DNA of 64,000 bases from Brasilonema sp. UFV-L1 (GTDB taxonomy: Bacteria > Cyanobacteriota > Cyanobacteriia > Cyanobacteriales > Nostocaceae). The notes under the pieces are model-generated. The model was given only the letters and a program-made list of their open reading frames with translations. It was not told the origin of the DNA and made no database searches. Shown piece by piece: positions 1 through 9,014 of the stretch. A program made the translations under genes and the position numbers. The stretch lies in assembly GCF_012912105.1 (NCBI RefSeq), contig NZ_QMEA01000137.1, positions 1 through 64,000 of the forward strand, given 5' to 3'. Each line of letters begins with the position of its first letter. Within the stretch, counting starts at the first letter, position 1.

Positions 1-85
1 GGGGAGACCCCAAGACCGCACTGGCTCCTCCGTGGGGGCCGGTGAGTTCCCCATCTCCCCCTCTCCCCCTCTCCTCTCTTCATCT
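1..85. repeat. palindromic repeat fragment and C/T-rich tract
   Basis: The window opens with GGGGAGACCCCAAGACCGCA followed by TGGCTCCTCC. A related word string (GGGAAAACCCCCCAAACGCA, then GTGGCTCCTC) recurs near 27668-27700, so this is probably the edge of a dispersed palindromic repeat. A CCCCCTCT-type low-complexity tract follows at about 50-80. No gene is seen in these bases. Confidence 0.4.
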
Positions 86-100
86 TGCCCTGTTTTGTCT

Positions 101-1753
101 TTATTTTTTCCCAAGCTGTTGGCGAAAAGCTAACCAAGCGGCTGTTGCTTGTGGATTAGAAGTAGCAGCTTTTTGAAGTAAAATAACACCATCTCTAAAA
201 TCAATAATTCCATATTCCTGAGTCTGAGTGAGCTGGTCAAACAGTTGTAAGAGTTCCCGTAAAAGATTACGCTCTTCTTTGAATGCTGGTTGATACTGTT
301 GTAATTGCCAAAGGTCTGCGATCGCATAATCAACTTTTACAACTTGGCGTGCATCATTTCGCAGTTCTAGTGCAGGTAAGCGAATGATTTCCCGGCGACT
401 AGAAAGGTGAGGAACAAGATAAGTCGTTGCAGAAACACTTCTCTCTGGTGGAATTTGTCCAAGTATAGGGCGAAACTGCAAAACATGACGCCATTGTTGA
501 GGTAAAGACACATACACTAGAGGATTAAACGAATCTGGTAGTAGAAAATAAAATGCTCTATTTAAGCTAGAACTACTGGAAGTATAGGAAAATAATAAAG
601 AAAGACTAATACAGACAACCCAAAAACGGCGAAATGACAGCTTAAATCTTTTTGGATGCTGTGACCACCAAAGAATAGCACCGTAAAATAATCCTGGAAC
701 GACAGTCAAAGCATAGCGAACATTGATTGCTAGCACTGTCTCTCCTTTACCCAAAAAAAGTTTCAACAGTGGGAAAAAAGCAACCATCCAAGATGCACCA
801 GAAACAGCAGGTACAAACGCCAACGGTAACCATTGACCGAGTAAATATTTAATTGTCCGGTCTACTGGCGTGACAAGTTCTACAATCAATCGCCAAGGAT
901 TGCTTATCATCCCCCAAATAATTTCCAGAGTAGAGGCTTCATCTCCATCTGCAAATTGTCCAAACCGTTCCAACATGAACCGCCGGGAAATATCCTCAGA
1001 AAACAAGGGCATAATTGCATTAGTCAGAACCAACATGTAACCAAAACTAAGAATACATGCAGCTAGTCCAATCCGGGGAAAGCGTTTACTTAAAATCATG
1101 TAAACACCAACACTGAATACATTCACACCAGCATCTTCCCGGACTACCAAAATCAAAACGGCTAGCAGCCAAAACAGCCACCACCAACGTTTTTCCATCG
1201 CGAGTAACAAGCCAAAGACAAACAAAGGAATTTGACTAATGTCATGAAAGTTACTCAAAGTGGGACCAATAACAGCATTAGCGGCGTAAAAGCTGGCAGT
1301 TATCATCACTGCTAATCGTGGTTCTAGATACTGTCGTGCCAGTACGTATAAAACCAAACCCGCAGCAGTGATAAATATAACCTGTAAAACTCCTAAAGTC
1401 GCCGGAGAGGGAAACAGGGCATAAATTGGTAGCCAAAGCAACAACGCTGGAGTAAAGTGTTGACCGAGGCGGTGGTAATAGACAGTCGCAACTTCTCCAG
1501 AATGAACAACATTAGTGGAAAGACTTGAAGAAAGCGAACTTTGAAAAAATCGACCGTGAAGATTATTCCAGAAAACTTGGTTAAAAATTCCTTGATCGAA
1601 AGAAGCGTAAAAACTGTAATAACGATTTAGGGTGATTATAAGACAAAGAATAAAGAAAACTGCTGCCAACGGCAAGACAAAGTTAATATCAGTGCGTGTT
1701 TTTGAGTTCAACTCTGAGGTTAGTCGCAGCTTGTTTCGTAATTTAGACAACAT
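101..1753 (-). CDS. DUF2079 family membrane protein
   Basis: An integral membrane protein of about 550 residues with many hydrophobic segments from residue 28 to about 390. The stretch with SFDQGIFNQVFW near residue 52 matches my memory of the DUF2079 signature (F-D-x-GIFxQ), a family of polytopic proteins distantly like glycosyltransferase-C membrane enzymes with no settled function. The C-terminal third is soluble and would lie outside the membrane. I start it at the ATG at 1753; an in-frame GTG lies just before it at 1756. It stands alone and is divergent from tldD across about 230 bases. Family confidence is good; biochemical role is unknown. Confidence 0.75.
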   Translation of the reverse strand: MLSKLRNKLRLTSELNSKTRTDINFVLPLAAVFFILCLIITLNRYYSFYASFDQGIFNQVFWNNLHGRFFQSSLSSSLSTNVVHSGEVATVYYHRLGQHFTPALLLWLPIYALFPSPATLGVLQVIFITAAGLVLYVLARQYLEPRLAVMITASFYAANAVIGPTLSNFHDISQIPLFVFGLLLAMEKRWWWLFWLLAVLILVVREDAGVNVFSVGVYMILSKRFPRIGLAACILSFGYMLVLTNAIMPLFSEDISRRFMLERFGQFADGDEASTLEIIWGMISNPWRLIVELVTPVDRTIKYLLGQWLPLAFVPAVSGASWMVAFFPLLKLFLGKGETVLAINVRYALTVVPGLFYGAILWWSQHPKRFKLSFRRFWVVCISLSLLFSYTSSSSSLNRAFYFLLPDSFNPLVYVSLPQQWRHVLQFRPILGQIPPERSVSATTYLVPHLSSRREIIRLPALELRNDARQVVKVDYAIADLWQLQQYQPAFKEERNLLRELLQLFDQLTQTQEYGIIDFRDGVILLQKAATSNPQATAAWLAFRQQLGKK

Positions 1754-1986
1754 CACTCACTGACCCTGGTTTAAGCAAACGGGGGAAATTTTTATTGTAA
1801 GACGTTGTTTCCCACACACGCTCTATTGTTCTCTCATTCTTATGGTCTGCATAGGAACGAGAAACGAAAGAGGTACGCTCAACATGACATATTTCATTTT
1901 TGCAAGAAATCTTGTCATTTAGTGGTAGACAACACCTGCTGGCATTGCACAATGAAGGCAGTTCCTCATTGTTCTGTGTTCCACAA

Positions 1987-3384
1987 ATGCCGACTTTACT
2001 TGCTGACGCTCAAAATTTACTTTCTGACTTACTCAAGCGCTACTCATCCCGTGTAGATTATCTGATGATTCGCCTTGAACAAGCCGAAGGAACTGATATC
2101 TTCTTACGTGGCGACAAGGTAGAAAGCCTTAGTGAAGGTATCTCCATTGGTGGACAAATTCGCGCATGTTACAAAGGTGGATGGGGTTTTAGCAGCTTTA
2201 ACCAGCTGGCGACAATTGGCGATCGCATTGAAGAAGCCATTACCGCTGCCAAAATTGTTGGTGATGAAGAAACTGTCTTAGCACCAATTGACATCGTGCA
2301 AGCAGTATGCATTCTTCCATTAACTGGAACTGACCCCCGGCAGATTTCGTTGACGAAGAAAAAAGAATTATGCGATCGCTACACAGAATTACTCAAAAGC
2401 GTTGACAGCCGGATTACCACCACCTCTGTTCGTTATGGAGACACCGCCCAAAGAGTTATCCTCGCCACGAGTGAAGGAACTTTGATTGAACAATCTTGGG
2501 TAGACATGGAAATGCGCTTTGCCGCCACAGCAAAAAACGGCGAAACTGTGCAAACAGGAAGAGAAACAACTGGTTCGCGCAAAGCCTTTGAAGATTTGCT
2601 CACATTGGATGAACAAGTCAAAAACGCAGCACAAAGAGCAGTTGCAGCTTTATCTTTGCCATCAGTCAAAGGCAACACTTATACTGTAGTTATTGACCCA
2701 ATTCTGTCTGGGTTATTTGTTCACGAAGCTTTTGGACATCTTTCTGAAGCTGATATGGCTTATGAAAATCCAGACTTATTGGAAGTCATGACCATTGGGC
2801 GGCGATTTGGACCAGAAGAATTGCAGATTTTTGATGGTGCTGCACCACAAGGACATCGTGGTAGCTACTTTTATGATGATGAAGGCACACCTGCAACCAC
2901 AACCCAACTGATTTCAGATGGAATTTTGATAGGACGTTTGCATTCCCGCGAAACAGCTGGCAAATTGGACGAAGCGCCAACAGGGAATGCAAGGTGTCTC
3001 AATTATCACTTTCCTCCGATTGTACGGATGACGAATACCTGGATTGAACCGGGTAAAACGCCAGTTGCGGACTTATTCAACGGTATAAAAGAAGGAGTTT
3101 ATGCCCGTAACTGGTTAGGTGGAATGACGAATGGAGAAATGTTTACCTTTAGCGCTGGGGAAGCGTGGATGATTAGAAATGGTAAGATTGCCGAACCAGT
3201 CAAAGATGTGACGCTTTCAGGGAATGTTTTTCAAACTTTGGCAGATATTGAGGCGATCGGCGATGACTTTTACTGGGATGAGTCTGGCGGTTGCGGAAAA
3301 GGTGGGCAAAATGGTTTAGCTGTAGGTTGCGGTGGTCCTAGTTTAAGGATACGTGATGTGGTTGTCGGGGGAGAAGCAGCTTAG
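1987..3384 (+). CDS. tldD: TldD family metalloprotease
   Basis: About 465 residues, the usual length for TldD. The zinc-binding signature HEAFGHLSEAD (HExxxH) is near residue 245, and the C-terminal glycine-rich GGCGKGGQNGLAVGCGGP block is typical of TldD/PmbA. TldD pairs with TldE/PmbA to form a soluble metalloprotease that degrades unfolded or peptide substrates; no tldE is adjacent here. The reading frame is open upstream to 1900, but the ATG at 1987 starts the conserved MPTLL-type N-terminus and gives the family length, so I chose it. Several HIP1 sites lie inside the gene. Confidence 0.93.
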   Translation: MPTLLADAQNLLSDLLKRYSSRVDYLMIRLEQAEGTDIFLRGDKVESLSEGISIGGQIRACYKGGWGFSSFNQLATIGDRIEEAITAAKIVGDEETVLAPIDIVQAVCILPLTGTDPRQISLTKKKELCDRYTELLKSVDSRITTTSVRYGDTAQRVILATSEGTLIEQSWVDMEMRFAATAKNGETVQTGRETTGSRKAFEDLLTLDEQVKNAAQRAVAALSLPSVKGNTYTVVIDPILSGLFVHEAFGHLSEADMAYENPDLLEVMTIGRRFGPEELQIFDGAAPQGHRGSYFYDDEGTPATTTQLISDGILIGRLHSRETAGKLDEAPTGNARCLNYHFPPIVRMTNTWIEPGKTPVADLFNGIKEGVYARNWLGGMTNGEMFTFSAGEAWMIRNGKIAEPVKDVTLSGNVFQTLADIEAIGDDFYWDESGGCGKGGQNGLAVGCGGPSLRIRDVVVGGEAA

Positions 3385-3413
3385 AGGGGTTTATAAAATA
3401 AATTTTAACAATG

Positions 3414-3520
3414 CGTAGGGTGTGTTATCGCGAAGCGTAACGCACCAAAAAAGCCGGTGCGTTACAGCTAAAAAGACAATTGCTGGAAACGAGAATGGTT
3501 ATGCCATAACACACCCTACG
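3414..3520. repeat. inverted-repeat (MITE-like) element
   Basis: CGTAGGGTGTGTTAT at 3414-3428 is matched by its exact reverse complement ATAACACACCCTACG at 3506-3520. An inner hairpin pairs GTAACGCACC (3437-3446) with GGTGCGTTAC (3456-3465). The 107-bp unit has no reading frame. Repeats with a GTAGGGTGTGTTA end are common in cyanobacterial spacers; no transposase is linked to it here. Confidence 0.7.
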
Positions 3521-3616
3521 GAATAATTTATTCATAAACACTGCTTCCCATAATTATATTAAGGCAGCAGTCCACAGTTATCATCCCCTGACAGAACCAG
3601 GGAACGAGGAAGGTAA

Positions 3617-4273
3617 ATGATGGTTACAACGGCAACACCCGCAGAAACTAGGACAATACTATCAAACATCAGCTGGCAAACATTTAAAACCATGCTGGCA
3701 GAAATGGGTTCGGAGCGAAAAAACCGACTTGCTTATGACAACGGAATATTAGAAATTATGACACCACTGATGCCGCACGAAAACTCTAACCGCATTATCG
3801 AAGGTTTTGTTGTTGCGTTGTGTGAAGAGTTTGGCTTGGAGTTTAAACGTGCTGGTTCGCTAACTTTAACACGGGATAATGTAGAGCGAGGAGGTGAACC
3901 AGATAGCAGCTACTATATTCAGAATGAATCTAGAGTAAGGAACAGGGAAAACATAGATTTAGCCATTGATCCACCGCCAGACTTAGTGTTAGAGGTTGAA
4001 TACTCCAAACCCAAAGTTGATAAATCAAAAATTTACACAGCAATTGGTGTGCCAGAATTCTGGCGATACAACGGCAGTGTATTACGAATTTATATACTTA
4101 ATCATGGGAATGATGGGCAATACACAGAAGTTGAAACTAGCCCGACTTTTGCACCCGTACCAGTAAAGGAAATTCCCCGGTTTATTCAAGAAACTAAAAA
4201 GAATGGAGAAATGAAGACAACCCGCGCTTTTCGTGCTTGGGTGAGACAGCAGATTGCTGTATCTAAAAGTTAA
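3617..4273 (+). CDS. Uma2 family (DUF820) putative endonuclease
   Basis: 218 residues. The middle has EPDSSYYI followed by PPDLVLEVEYSKPKVDKSKIY and the GVPEFWRYNG box, the standard Uma2/DUF820 layout with a PD-(D/E)xK nuclease-like core. These proteins are abundant in cyanobacteria; nuclease activity is predicted from fold, and physiological roles are mostly untested. A GAGGAAGG ribosome-binding site lies at 3606-3613, about right for the ATG at 3617 (a second ATG follows directly). Its end overlaps by 4 bases the converging duplicated fragment at 4270-4539. A second member of this family lies at 12095-12805 on the other side of the conflict locus. Confidence 0.85.
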   Translation: MMVTTATPAETRTILSNISWQTFKTMLAEMGSERKNRLAYDNGILEIMTPLMPHENSNRIIEGFVVALCEEFGLEFKRAGSLTLTRDNVERGGEPDSSYYIQNESRVRNRENIDLAIDPPPDLVLEVEYSKPKVDKSKIYTAIGVPEFWRYNGSVLRIYILNHGNDGQYTEVETSPTFAPVPVKEIPRFIQETKKNGEMKTTRAFRAWVRQQIAVSKS

Positions 4274-4539
4274 TTGCTTTCTTGTTCGTCTAGCCAAGTC
4301 ACTAAATCAGCGATTGATGACATTCTAAAAAGCGCTCTACCTAAAGCTTCTAGCTGTTCTTTCTTGAAAACTTGAACTCGCTCAAAAATTGACGAATCAA
4401 TTTCACCAAAGCGTTCATCAAGTAAAGACAGACAGAATCTAAGTGCTTCTTTTTGTTCTCCCTTCTGTTCTCCCTTTTGTTCTCCCTTGTGCAAAATATC
4501 CTGATAAATGACTGACTCTTGCATAACATCCTCGCTCAA
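4270..4539 (-). pseudogene. duplicated 3' fragment of the DUF4351/Rpn gene
   Basis: The encoded 89 residues are nearly identical to the last 90-odd residues of the neighbouring gene at 4616-5476. Similarity runs from about 4268 to 4543 and stops abruptly after CTCGCTCAAAAAT, where the full gene continues with TGACGAATC. The only possible start is a TTG that is a leucine codon in the parent gene, so this is a tandem partial copy and not an independent gene. It has one fewer GEQK unit than the parent. A palindromic repeat (4550-4595) sits between the two copies. Confidence 0.8.
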
Positions 4540-4549
4540 AAATCTCTCG

Positions 4550-4595
4550 CTCCCATGCTCTGCGTGGGAGTGCCATACAGGAGGCTCTGCCTCCT
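4550..4595. repeat. double-hairpin dispersed repeat, copy 1
   Basis: Two adjacent short hairpins: CTCCCA/TGGGAG (4550-4555, 4565-4570) and AGGAGGC/GCCTCCT (4579-4585, 4589-4595). The same two-hairpin architecture is at 9015-9063 and half of it lies inside the topoisomerase A gene at 31745-31770. Confidence 0.7.
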
Positions 4596-4615
4596 ATAAT
4601 TGAACTATCTACAAG

Positions 4616-5476
4616 TTAATTGCTTTCTTGTTCGTCTAGCCAAGTCACTAAATCAGCGATTGATGACATTCTAAAAAGTGCTCTACCTAAAGCTTCTAGC
4701 TGTTCTTTCTTGAAAACTTGAACTCGCTCAATAATTGACGAATCAATTTCACCAAAGCGTTCATCAAGTAAAGATAGACAAAATCTAAGTGCTTCTTTTT
4801 GTTCTCCCCTCTGTTCTCCCTTCTGTTCTCCCTTCTGTTCTCCCTTGTGCAAAATATCCTGATAAATGACTGACTCTTGCATAATATCCTCGCTCAAAAA
4901 TTGACGAATCAAGTTTTTCTCAAATTTCAAACCCGCTAATATTTGTGTACATGCTGCAATATTCTGCCTTGTCTCCCTATCCGAAATTCTAGCAACGCTC
5001 TGGGCAACCTGTGATAATAACGCTTGAGGTGAGCTTGTTTGCGTTAACGGTGCCAACGGTAAGAGTGCAGGATTATTGAGAAATTGCCCTGAATCTTGTT
5101 CCCACATCCGCAAAACGCGATAGCGATGAGTTGTCGTTTCACTGCGATATTCTTCAGTGAAGGCAATTTCGTCATTTGTTTGTTGTAAAAAAATGACGAC
5201 TTGCGTGACAGGGACTTTATATTGACGTATCAATCTGACTGAATAATCCAGCATCCGAAAAGAAATCGGGGTTTTAGACTTTGTTATGGTTTGAAATTCG
5301 ATGTGTAAGATGCGGTTTTCTGTTTGCAGAAATGTCAAAGAATCAGCGCGAATTGGTTCAATGCTCAATTCTGTTTTTAAAACTTCGATGCTGCGTGGTT
5401 CAACCGCTAGCAACCAACGCGCAAAATCGGTTGGGTATTTTTCAGCTAATATTTTACAAACGTTGTCGTAGCTCAC
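4616..5476 (-). CDS. Rpn-like PD-(D/E)xK nuclease-fold protein with DUF4351 tail
   Basis: About 286 residues. The N-terminal part begins SYDNVCKILAEKYPTDFARWLL and contains RADSLTFLQTENRILHIEFQT, which fits the D...ExQ active-site pattern of the Rpn/transposase-related PD-(D/E)xK family found in very many cyanobacterial paralogues. A run of GEQK units (about residues 212-228) separates it from a helical DUF4351-type C-terminus ending TWLDEQESN. Start is uncertain: GTG at 5476 matches family N-termini best, GTG at 5497 is also open, and neither has a clear Shine-Dalgarno site. Members are thought to act in DNA recombination or mobile-element biology; function here is inferred only. Confidence 0.8.
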   Translation of the reverse strand: MSYDNVCKILAEKYPTDFARWLLAVEPRSIEVLKTELSIEPIRADSLTFLQTENRILHIEFQTITKSKTPISFRMLDYSVRLIRQYKVPVTQVVIFLQQTNDEIAFTEEYRSETTTHRYRVLRMWEQDSGQFLNNPALLPLAPLTQTSSPQALLSQVAQSVARISDRETRQNIAACTQILAGLKFEKNLIRQFLSEDIMQESVIYQDILHKGEQKGEQKGEQRGEQKEALRFCLSLLDERFGEIDSSIIERVQVFKKEQLEALGRALFRMSSIADLVTWLDEQESN

Positions 5477-5571
5477 AAATAAAAATCTAATTGACACTGA
5501 TATAATTTTATTATTTAGTTGCTCTCAACAAGATTTTTGAATAGAAATTATTTAGTTCATAATAATCGTAG

Positions 5572-5738
5572 GTTGGGTTAAGCAAACGCCACTGCATTTC
5601 CGTAAGCAGATAGCGCAACCCAACAAAACCCAAGACTGAGGTTGAAGAGTGAAAGTTAGAAGTTTTGAAGTGGAAGTTTCGAGTCTGAGGCGGAAGCATA
5701 CACCACAAGGTAGGGGCACAGCATTGCTGTGCCCCTAC
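5572..5738. repeat. two palindromic repeats in a 390-bp spacer
   Basis: GTTGGGTT (5572-5579) pairs with AACCCAAC (5617-5624). A second, stronger palindrome pairs GTAGGGGCACAGCA (5710-5723) with TGCTGTGCCCCTAC (5725-5738) around a single base. Both are of the interspersed type seen in many cyanobacterial genomes. I see no gene between 5477 and 5868. Confidence 0.7.
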
Positions 5739-5868
5739 AAACGATCTGCATTACACTCAATTTCAAACGGCTATACAAAGAATTCACACCTACACGCGAC
5801 CGAAAATATACAATTTGAATGTGTTTTAGTTTATTAAAGTATATATTGACTAACCTGACTCAGCCACG

Positions 5869-6852
5869 ATGCAGCTAAAGGGTACACAGTTCCGACAGTT
5901 AAAAGAAGCACTACTCAGTGCGTTTCCTAATCGAGCAAAATTGAAACAGATGGTTCGCTTCGGATTAGATCAGAATTTGGACGCGATCGCAACAGGTGAA
6001 AACGATGAGGAAGTCGTCTTCAAACTAATTGAATGGGCTGAAACTAATGCGAATCTGGAAAATTTACTAATTGCTGTACGTGATAAAGACCGTGATGGTA
6101 ATCCCGGTAATCCGGAGTTGAAGAGAATTTGTGAAGAACTGTTGCAAGGGCAGACTACAACAAAACAATCCTATAGATTGATGAATCCATGCACATTTGA
6201 CTTGGGCGAATTAATTAGAAGCTGTTTGAACATATTAGAAGACAAACAGGGACTTGTTGGACTCGCTGTTCCCTATAACCAAGATCCTTTTTTGATATAC
6301 TTCTGCGAACGTTTGAAGGAAAGAATTGGTAAAAGTCACACTGACAACAAACAGCCTTTGACATTGGATAATTATCGCACTTCTGTAGACACAGCAGTAA
6401 CGACAATGAAACGATACAAAAGACTTCTACAAAAAGGCGATGTCATTTGTCCAATTCGAGTTGCTGTGTCTGACTTCAAGTCAAGCAATGAATTCTGGGA
6501 AAAAATTTCGGCTGAGTTTCAAGATACTCAAAATTCTTTTGAACACCGTTTCATCATTATTATGGTGAGCAGTGAATACAAATTTTTTCCACAAGATGTC
6601 ACTCAGCTAACACCTCCACAGTTCACAAAAGCGGATGCTCATGAATGGATTCTTGAGGTGACAGATAATTTGGGATGGACAGAAGAAGATAGAAATAAGT
6701 GGAAGCGATATATGATTGATGAATGTCTTGAGAGTGAATGCTTAAATACTAGGTTAGTTTATGAGCATTTAGAGTACGCTATTAAACTTTTACAACAAAA
6801 CCTTTCAGCAGAAGCTTTTCTACAAGAACTTGAGATTTTAGCTGATGTTTAA
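5869..6852 (+). CDS. EAD1 domain protein, likely adaptor/sensor of a MoxR-vWA conflict system
   Basis: 327 residues in two parts. Residues 1-90 (FRQLKEALLSAFP, LKQMVRFGLDQNLDAIA, LIEWAETNANLENLLIAVR) match the effector-associated domain EAD1, an alpha-helical adaptor described by Aravind and colleagues in NTP-dependent conflict systems. The remaining 230 residues begin LVGLAVPYNQDPFLIYFCERL, where an NTPase would carry a Walker A loop, but there is no GxxxxGK(S/T); this fits an inactive STAND-type module, although I cannot place it firmly. The stop overlaps the MoxR start by 8 bases, so the two are translationally coupled. The same EAD1 type is fused to a TIR domain at 11254-11997. Upstream is an AT-rich segment with no clear Shine-Dalgarno site. 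Confidence 0.72.
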   Translation: MQLKGTQFRQLKEALLSAFPNRAKLKQMVRFGLDQNLDAIATGENDEEVVFKLIEWAETNANLENLLIAVRDKDRDGNPGNPELKRICEELLQGQTTTKQSYRLMNPCTFDLGELIRSCLNILEDKQGLVGLAVPYNQDPFLIYFCERLKERIGKSHTDNKQPLTLDNYRTSVDTAVTTMKRYKRLLQKGDVICPIRVAVSDFKSSNEFWEKISAEFQDTQNSFEHRFIIIMVSSEYKFFPQDVTQLTPPQFTKADAHEWILEVTDNLGWTEEDRNKWKRYMIDECLESECLNTRLVYEHLEYAIKLLQQNLSAEAFLQELEILADV

Positions 6853-7822
6853 ACGCTCTATTGATACCTCTACTAACTACTCCACCATCGCTTACGAATC
6901 CTTGGAGGACTCTCGTAAAATCGAAACTCTGGAAATCACAGTATCTGAAGAAAACCCTGCAAAAAAGACGATAACAATATATAAGGAACCTTATTTACCT
7001 GATGACAAGTTAGTTGAAGCAGTTAATTTGGCGATCGCCCTCGGTCGTCCTTTACTATTACAAGGTGAACCTGGTTGTGGTAAAACACGCTTAGCCTACG
7101 CTGTCGCCTATGCCTTGGGTTTACCTTTAGAAGTCAGTTATATCAAGTCTACCAGTCGTGCCCAAGATTTACTTTACACCTACGATGCTGTCAATCGGCT
7201 TTATGATGCTCAGTTAGGATCTGAAGGATTGCATAGTCGAGAAATTAAGAACTATATTCAATTAGGTCCTTTGGGGAGAGCGATCGCCCGCGCTCAATAT
7301 GGGCGTCGTTCAGTCGTGCTGATAGACGAAATCGACAAAGCTGATCTCGATTTTCCCAATGATTTGTTATGGGAGTTGGATCGGTTGGAATTTCGCGTTA
7401 CTGAAGCTCCAGAAATATATTACGCCGTTGGCGACAACCCAGCATTACGCCCAATCGTGTTTGTCACGCACAATGAAGAAAAAGCATTACCAACAGCGTT
7501 TTTGCGCCGATGCATTTTTCACTACGTTGAATTTCCCGAAACAGAGGAGGATTTGCAACAGGTTTTAGCAACTCACCAAATTTCTAACCAAGAATTGAGC
7601 GACAAAGCGATCGCAGTTTTGTTAGAACTTCGCAAACTTGATCTTAGCAAGCGACCGGGTTTAAGTGAACTGCTGGACTGGGTGGGTTATTTGGAAGCGG
7701 TAAAAACTCCAGTAGAGGAACTTGACAAATTGCCATATTTGGGAGCGTTGCTTAAACAAGAGAGCGATCTGCTGAAAGCAGGCGCTTCGCGAACGCCAAC
7801 GCGCAATGGAGGCTCTTGTTAA
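6845..7822 (+). CDS. MoxR family AAA+ ATPase
   Basis: 325 residues. Walker A is GEPGCGKT at residues 74-81, Walker B is VVLIDEIDKAD at about 157-167, and a sensor/arginine-finger region FVTHNEEKALPTAFLRR ends near residue 222; all AAA+ hallmarks are intact. MoxR ATPases are chaperone-like remodelers that work with von Willebrand A partners. Here it overlaps the EAD1 gene by 8 bases and is followed 3 bases later by a vWA gene, the classic pair. The last dozen residues (GASRTPTRNGGSC) come from a near-palindromic repeat, GGCGCTTCGCGAACGCC at 7781-7797, so the C-terminus looks remodelled by a repeat insertion. Confidence 0.88.
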   Translation: MFKRSIDTSTNYSTIAYESLEDSRKIETLEITVSEENPAKKTITIYKEPYLPDDKLVEAVNLAIALGRPLLLQGEPGCGKTRLAYAVAYALGLPLEVSYIKSTSRAQDLLYTYDAVNRLYDAQLGSEGLHSREIKNYIQLGPLGRAIARAQYGRRSVVLIDEIDKADLDFPNDLLWELDRLEFRVTEAPEIYYAVGDNPALRPIVFVTHNEEKALPTAFLRRCIFHYVEFPETEEDLQQVLATHQISNQELSDKAIAVLLELRKLDLSKRPGLSELLDWVGYLEAVKTPVEELDKLPYLGALLKQESDLLKAGASRTPTRNGGSC

Positions 7823-7825
7823 GTA

Positions 7826-8983
7826 GTGAAGCAACCCAAGTTACCCGCGTTTCTCTGGGAGTTATTTCAAAAGCTACGCCGTCGTGGGTTTCCACTCACA
7901 CCTGATGACTATGAAACGCTGCGACAGTCTTTGCAAGCTGGCTTTGGTTGGACATCACAAGAAGCACTGCGGGATCTATGCAATTTCCTGTGGGCGAAGT
8001 CGCGCCAAGAACAGGAAATTATCACTGCCCTGTTTAACCAACTTGCACCAAAGAACGAAGATTGGCAATTGTCTTCTGTGCAAGTAGAAAACAATTCTGA
8101 TGCGACAGACTCATCAAAAAAAAAGCCGTATCAAGACATTCCGGAACCTCAGGAACATGACGAGATTGTCACCGAATCTCGTAGCGGCTTACCTCCCATT
8201 TCCTTAAAGGATGTGCAACTTTCTGAACGTCGGTTTATCTTCGTACCGCAGTTTCCATTAACCTATCGAGAAGTCGCTCAAACTTGGCGGCGCTTACGCC
8301 GCCCTGTGCGGGTGGGAGCAGCAACAGAACTGGATGTAGAACTCACAATTGCGCGTCGTTGTCAACAGGGATTTGCAACTTCTGTTGTGTTAAGACCGAG
8401 ACGCCGCAACGTTGCGCGGTTACTAATGCTTGTGGATCGTCAGGGTTCAATGACTGCTTTCCATCGCTTTTGTGAAGAAGTTTGCAGAGCAATTCAACAA
8501 GCAGGGAGATTGGAAGAAACAGCAATTTATTACTTCCACAACGTTCCTGCTGAAGGTGCTGATGAGCAAGTGCTAGAGGGTGACAAACTCTTTCCAGTTC
8601 TTGATACCATTTTGCCTCAGATAACTCCCCTCAAAACAGGTTATCTGTATGAAGATCCTGATTTGCTCTCTCCTATTGCGTTGGAGGAAGTTCTTCAAAA
8701 ATATGCCAGCGATGCATTTGTGGTAGTGATGAGTGATGCTGGTGCTGTGCGTAAATACTACAACGTCGTGCGTCTGTTAGATACCATCTCTTTTATCAAA
8801 GCACTCCGCGCTTACACTTTAAACTATGTTTGGCTGAATCCCCTGCCTAAGTCATATTGGAAGGATAACACCGCTGCCCAGATTGCACGCCATGTGCCGA
8901 TGTTTCCTTTGAATCGGGAGGGCATTCAGCAGGCGGTGAATGTGCTACGTGGACATCAATATATAATAGAAAAACCTCTATGA
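7826..8983 (+). CDS. vWA (MIDAS) domain protein partner of MoxR
   Basis: 385 residues, starting at GTG three bases after the MoxR stop. The N-terminal 80 residues are helical, residues 85-120 are a charged linker, and the vWA domain begins near residue 197 (VARLLMLVDRQGSMTAFH). The metal-site motif reads DRQGS (D204) and not DxSxS, so one hydroxyl ligand is a glutamine; later SDAGAVR supplies the third loop. This variant motif appears common in the cyanobacterial MoxR-linked vWA group, but that is from memory. It is expected to act as the adaptor through which MoxR remodels or activates the EAD-bearing proteins nearby. The 3' spacer carries a double-hairpin repeat. Confidence 0.8.
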   Translation: MKQPKLPAFLWELFQKLRRRGFPLTPDDYETLRQSLQAGFGWTSQEALRDLCNFLWAKSRQEQEIITALFNQLAPKNEDWQLSSVQVENNSDATDSSKKKPYQDIPEPQEHDEIVTESRSGLPPISLKDVQLSERRFIFVPQFPLTYREVAQTWRRLRRPVRVGAATELDVELTIARRCQQGFATSVVLRPRRRNVARLLMLVDRQGSMTAFHRFCEEVCRAIQQAGRLEETAIYYFHNVPAEGADEQVLEGDKLFPVLDTILPQITPLKTGYLYEDPDLLSPIALEEVLQKYASDAFVVVMSDAGAVRKYYNVVRLLDTISFIKALRAYTLNYVWLNPLPKSYWKDNTAAQIARHVPMFPLNREGIQQAVNVLRGHQYIIEKPL

Positions 8984-9014
8984 GTACTCTATAAAGTAAG
9001 AAAAGATCAACCCT

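Noticed and set aside
1805-2056. 83-codon open frame ahead of tldD
   Set aside because: It overlaps the tldD start in another frame and has no protein-like pattern.
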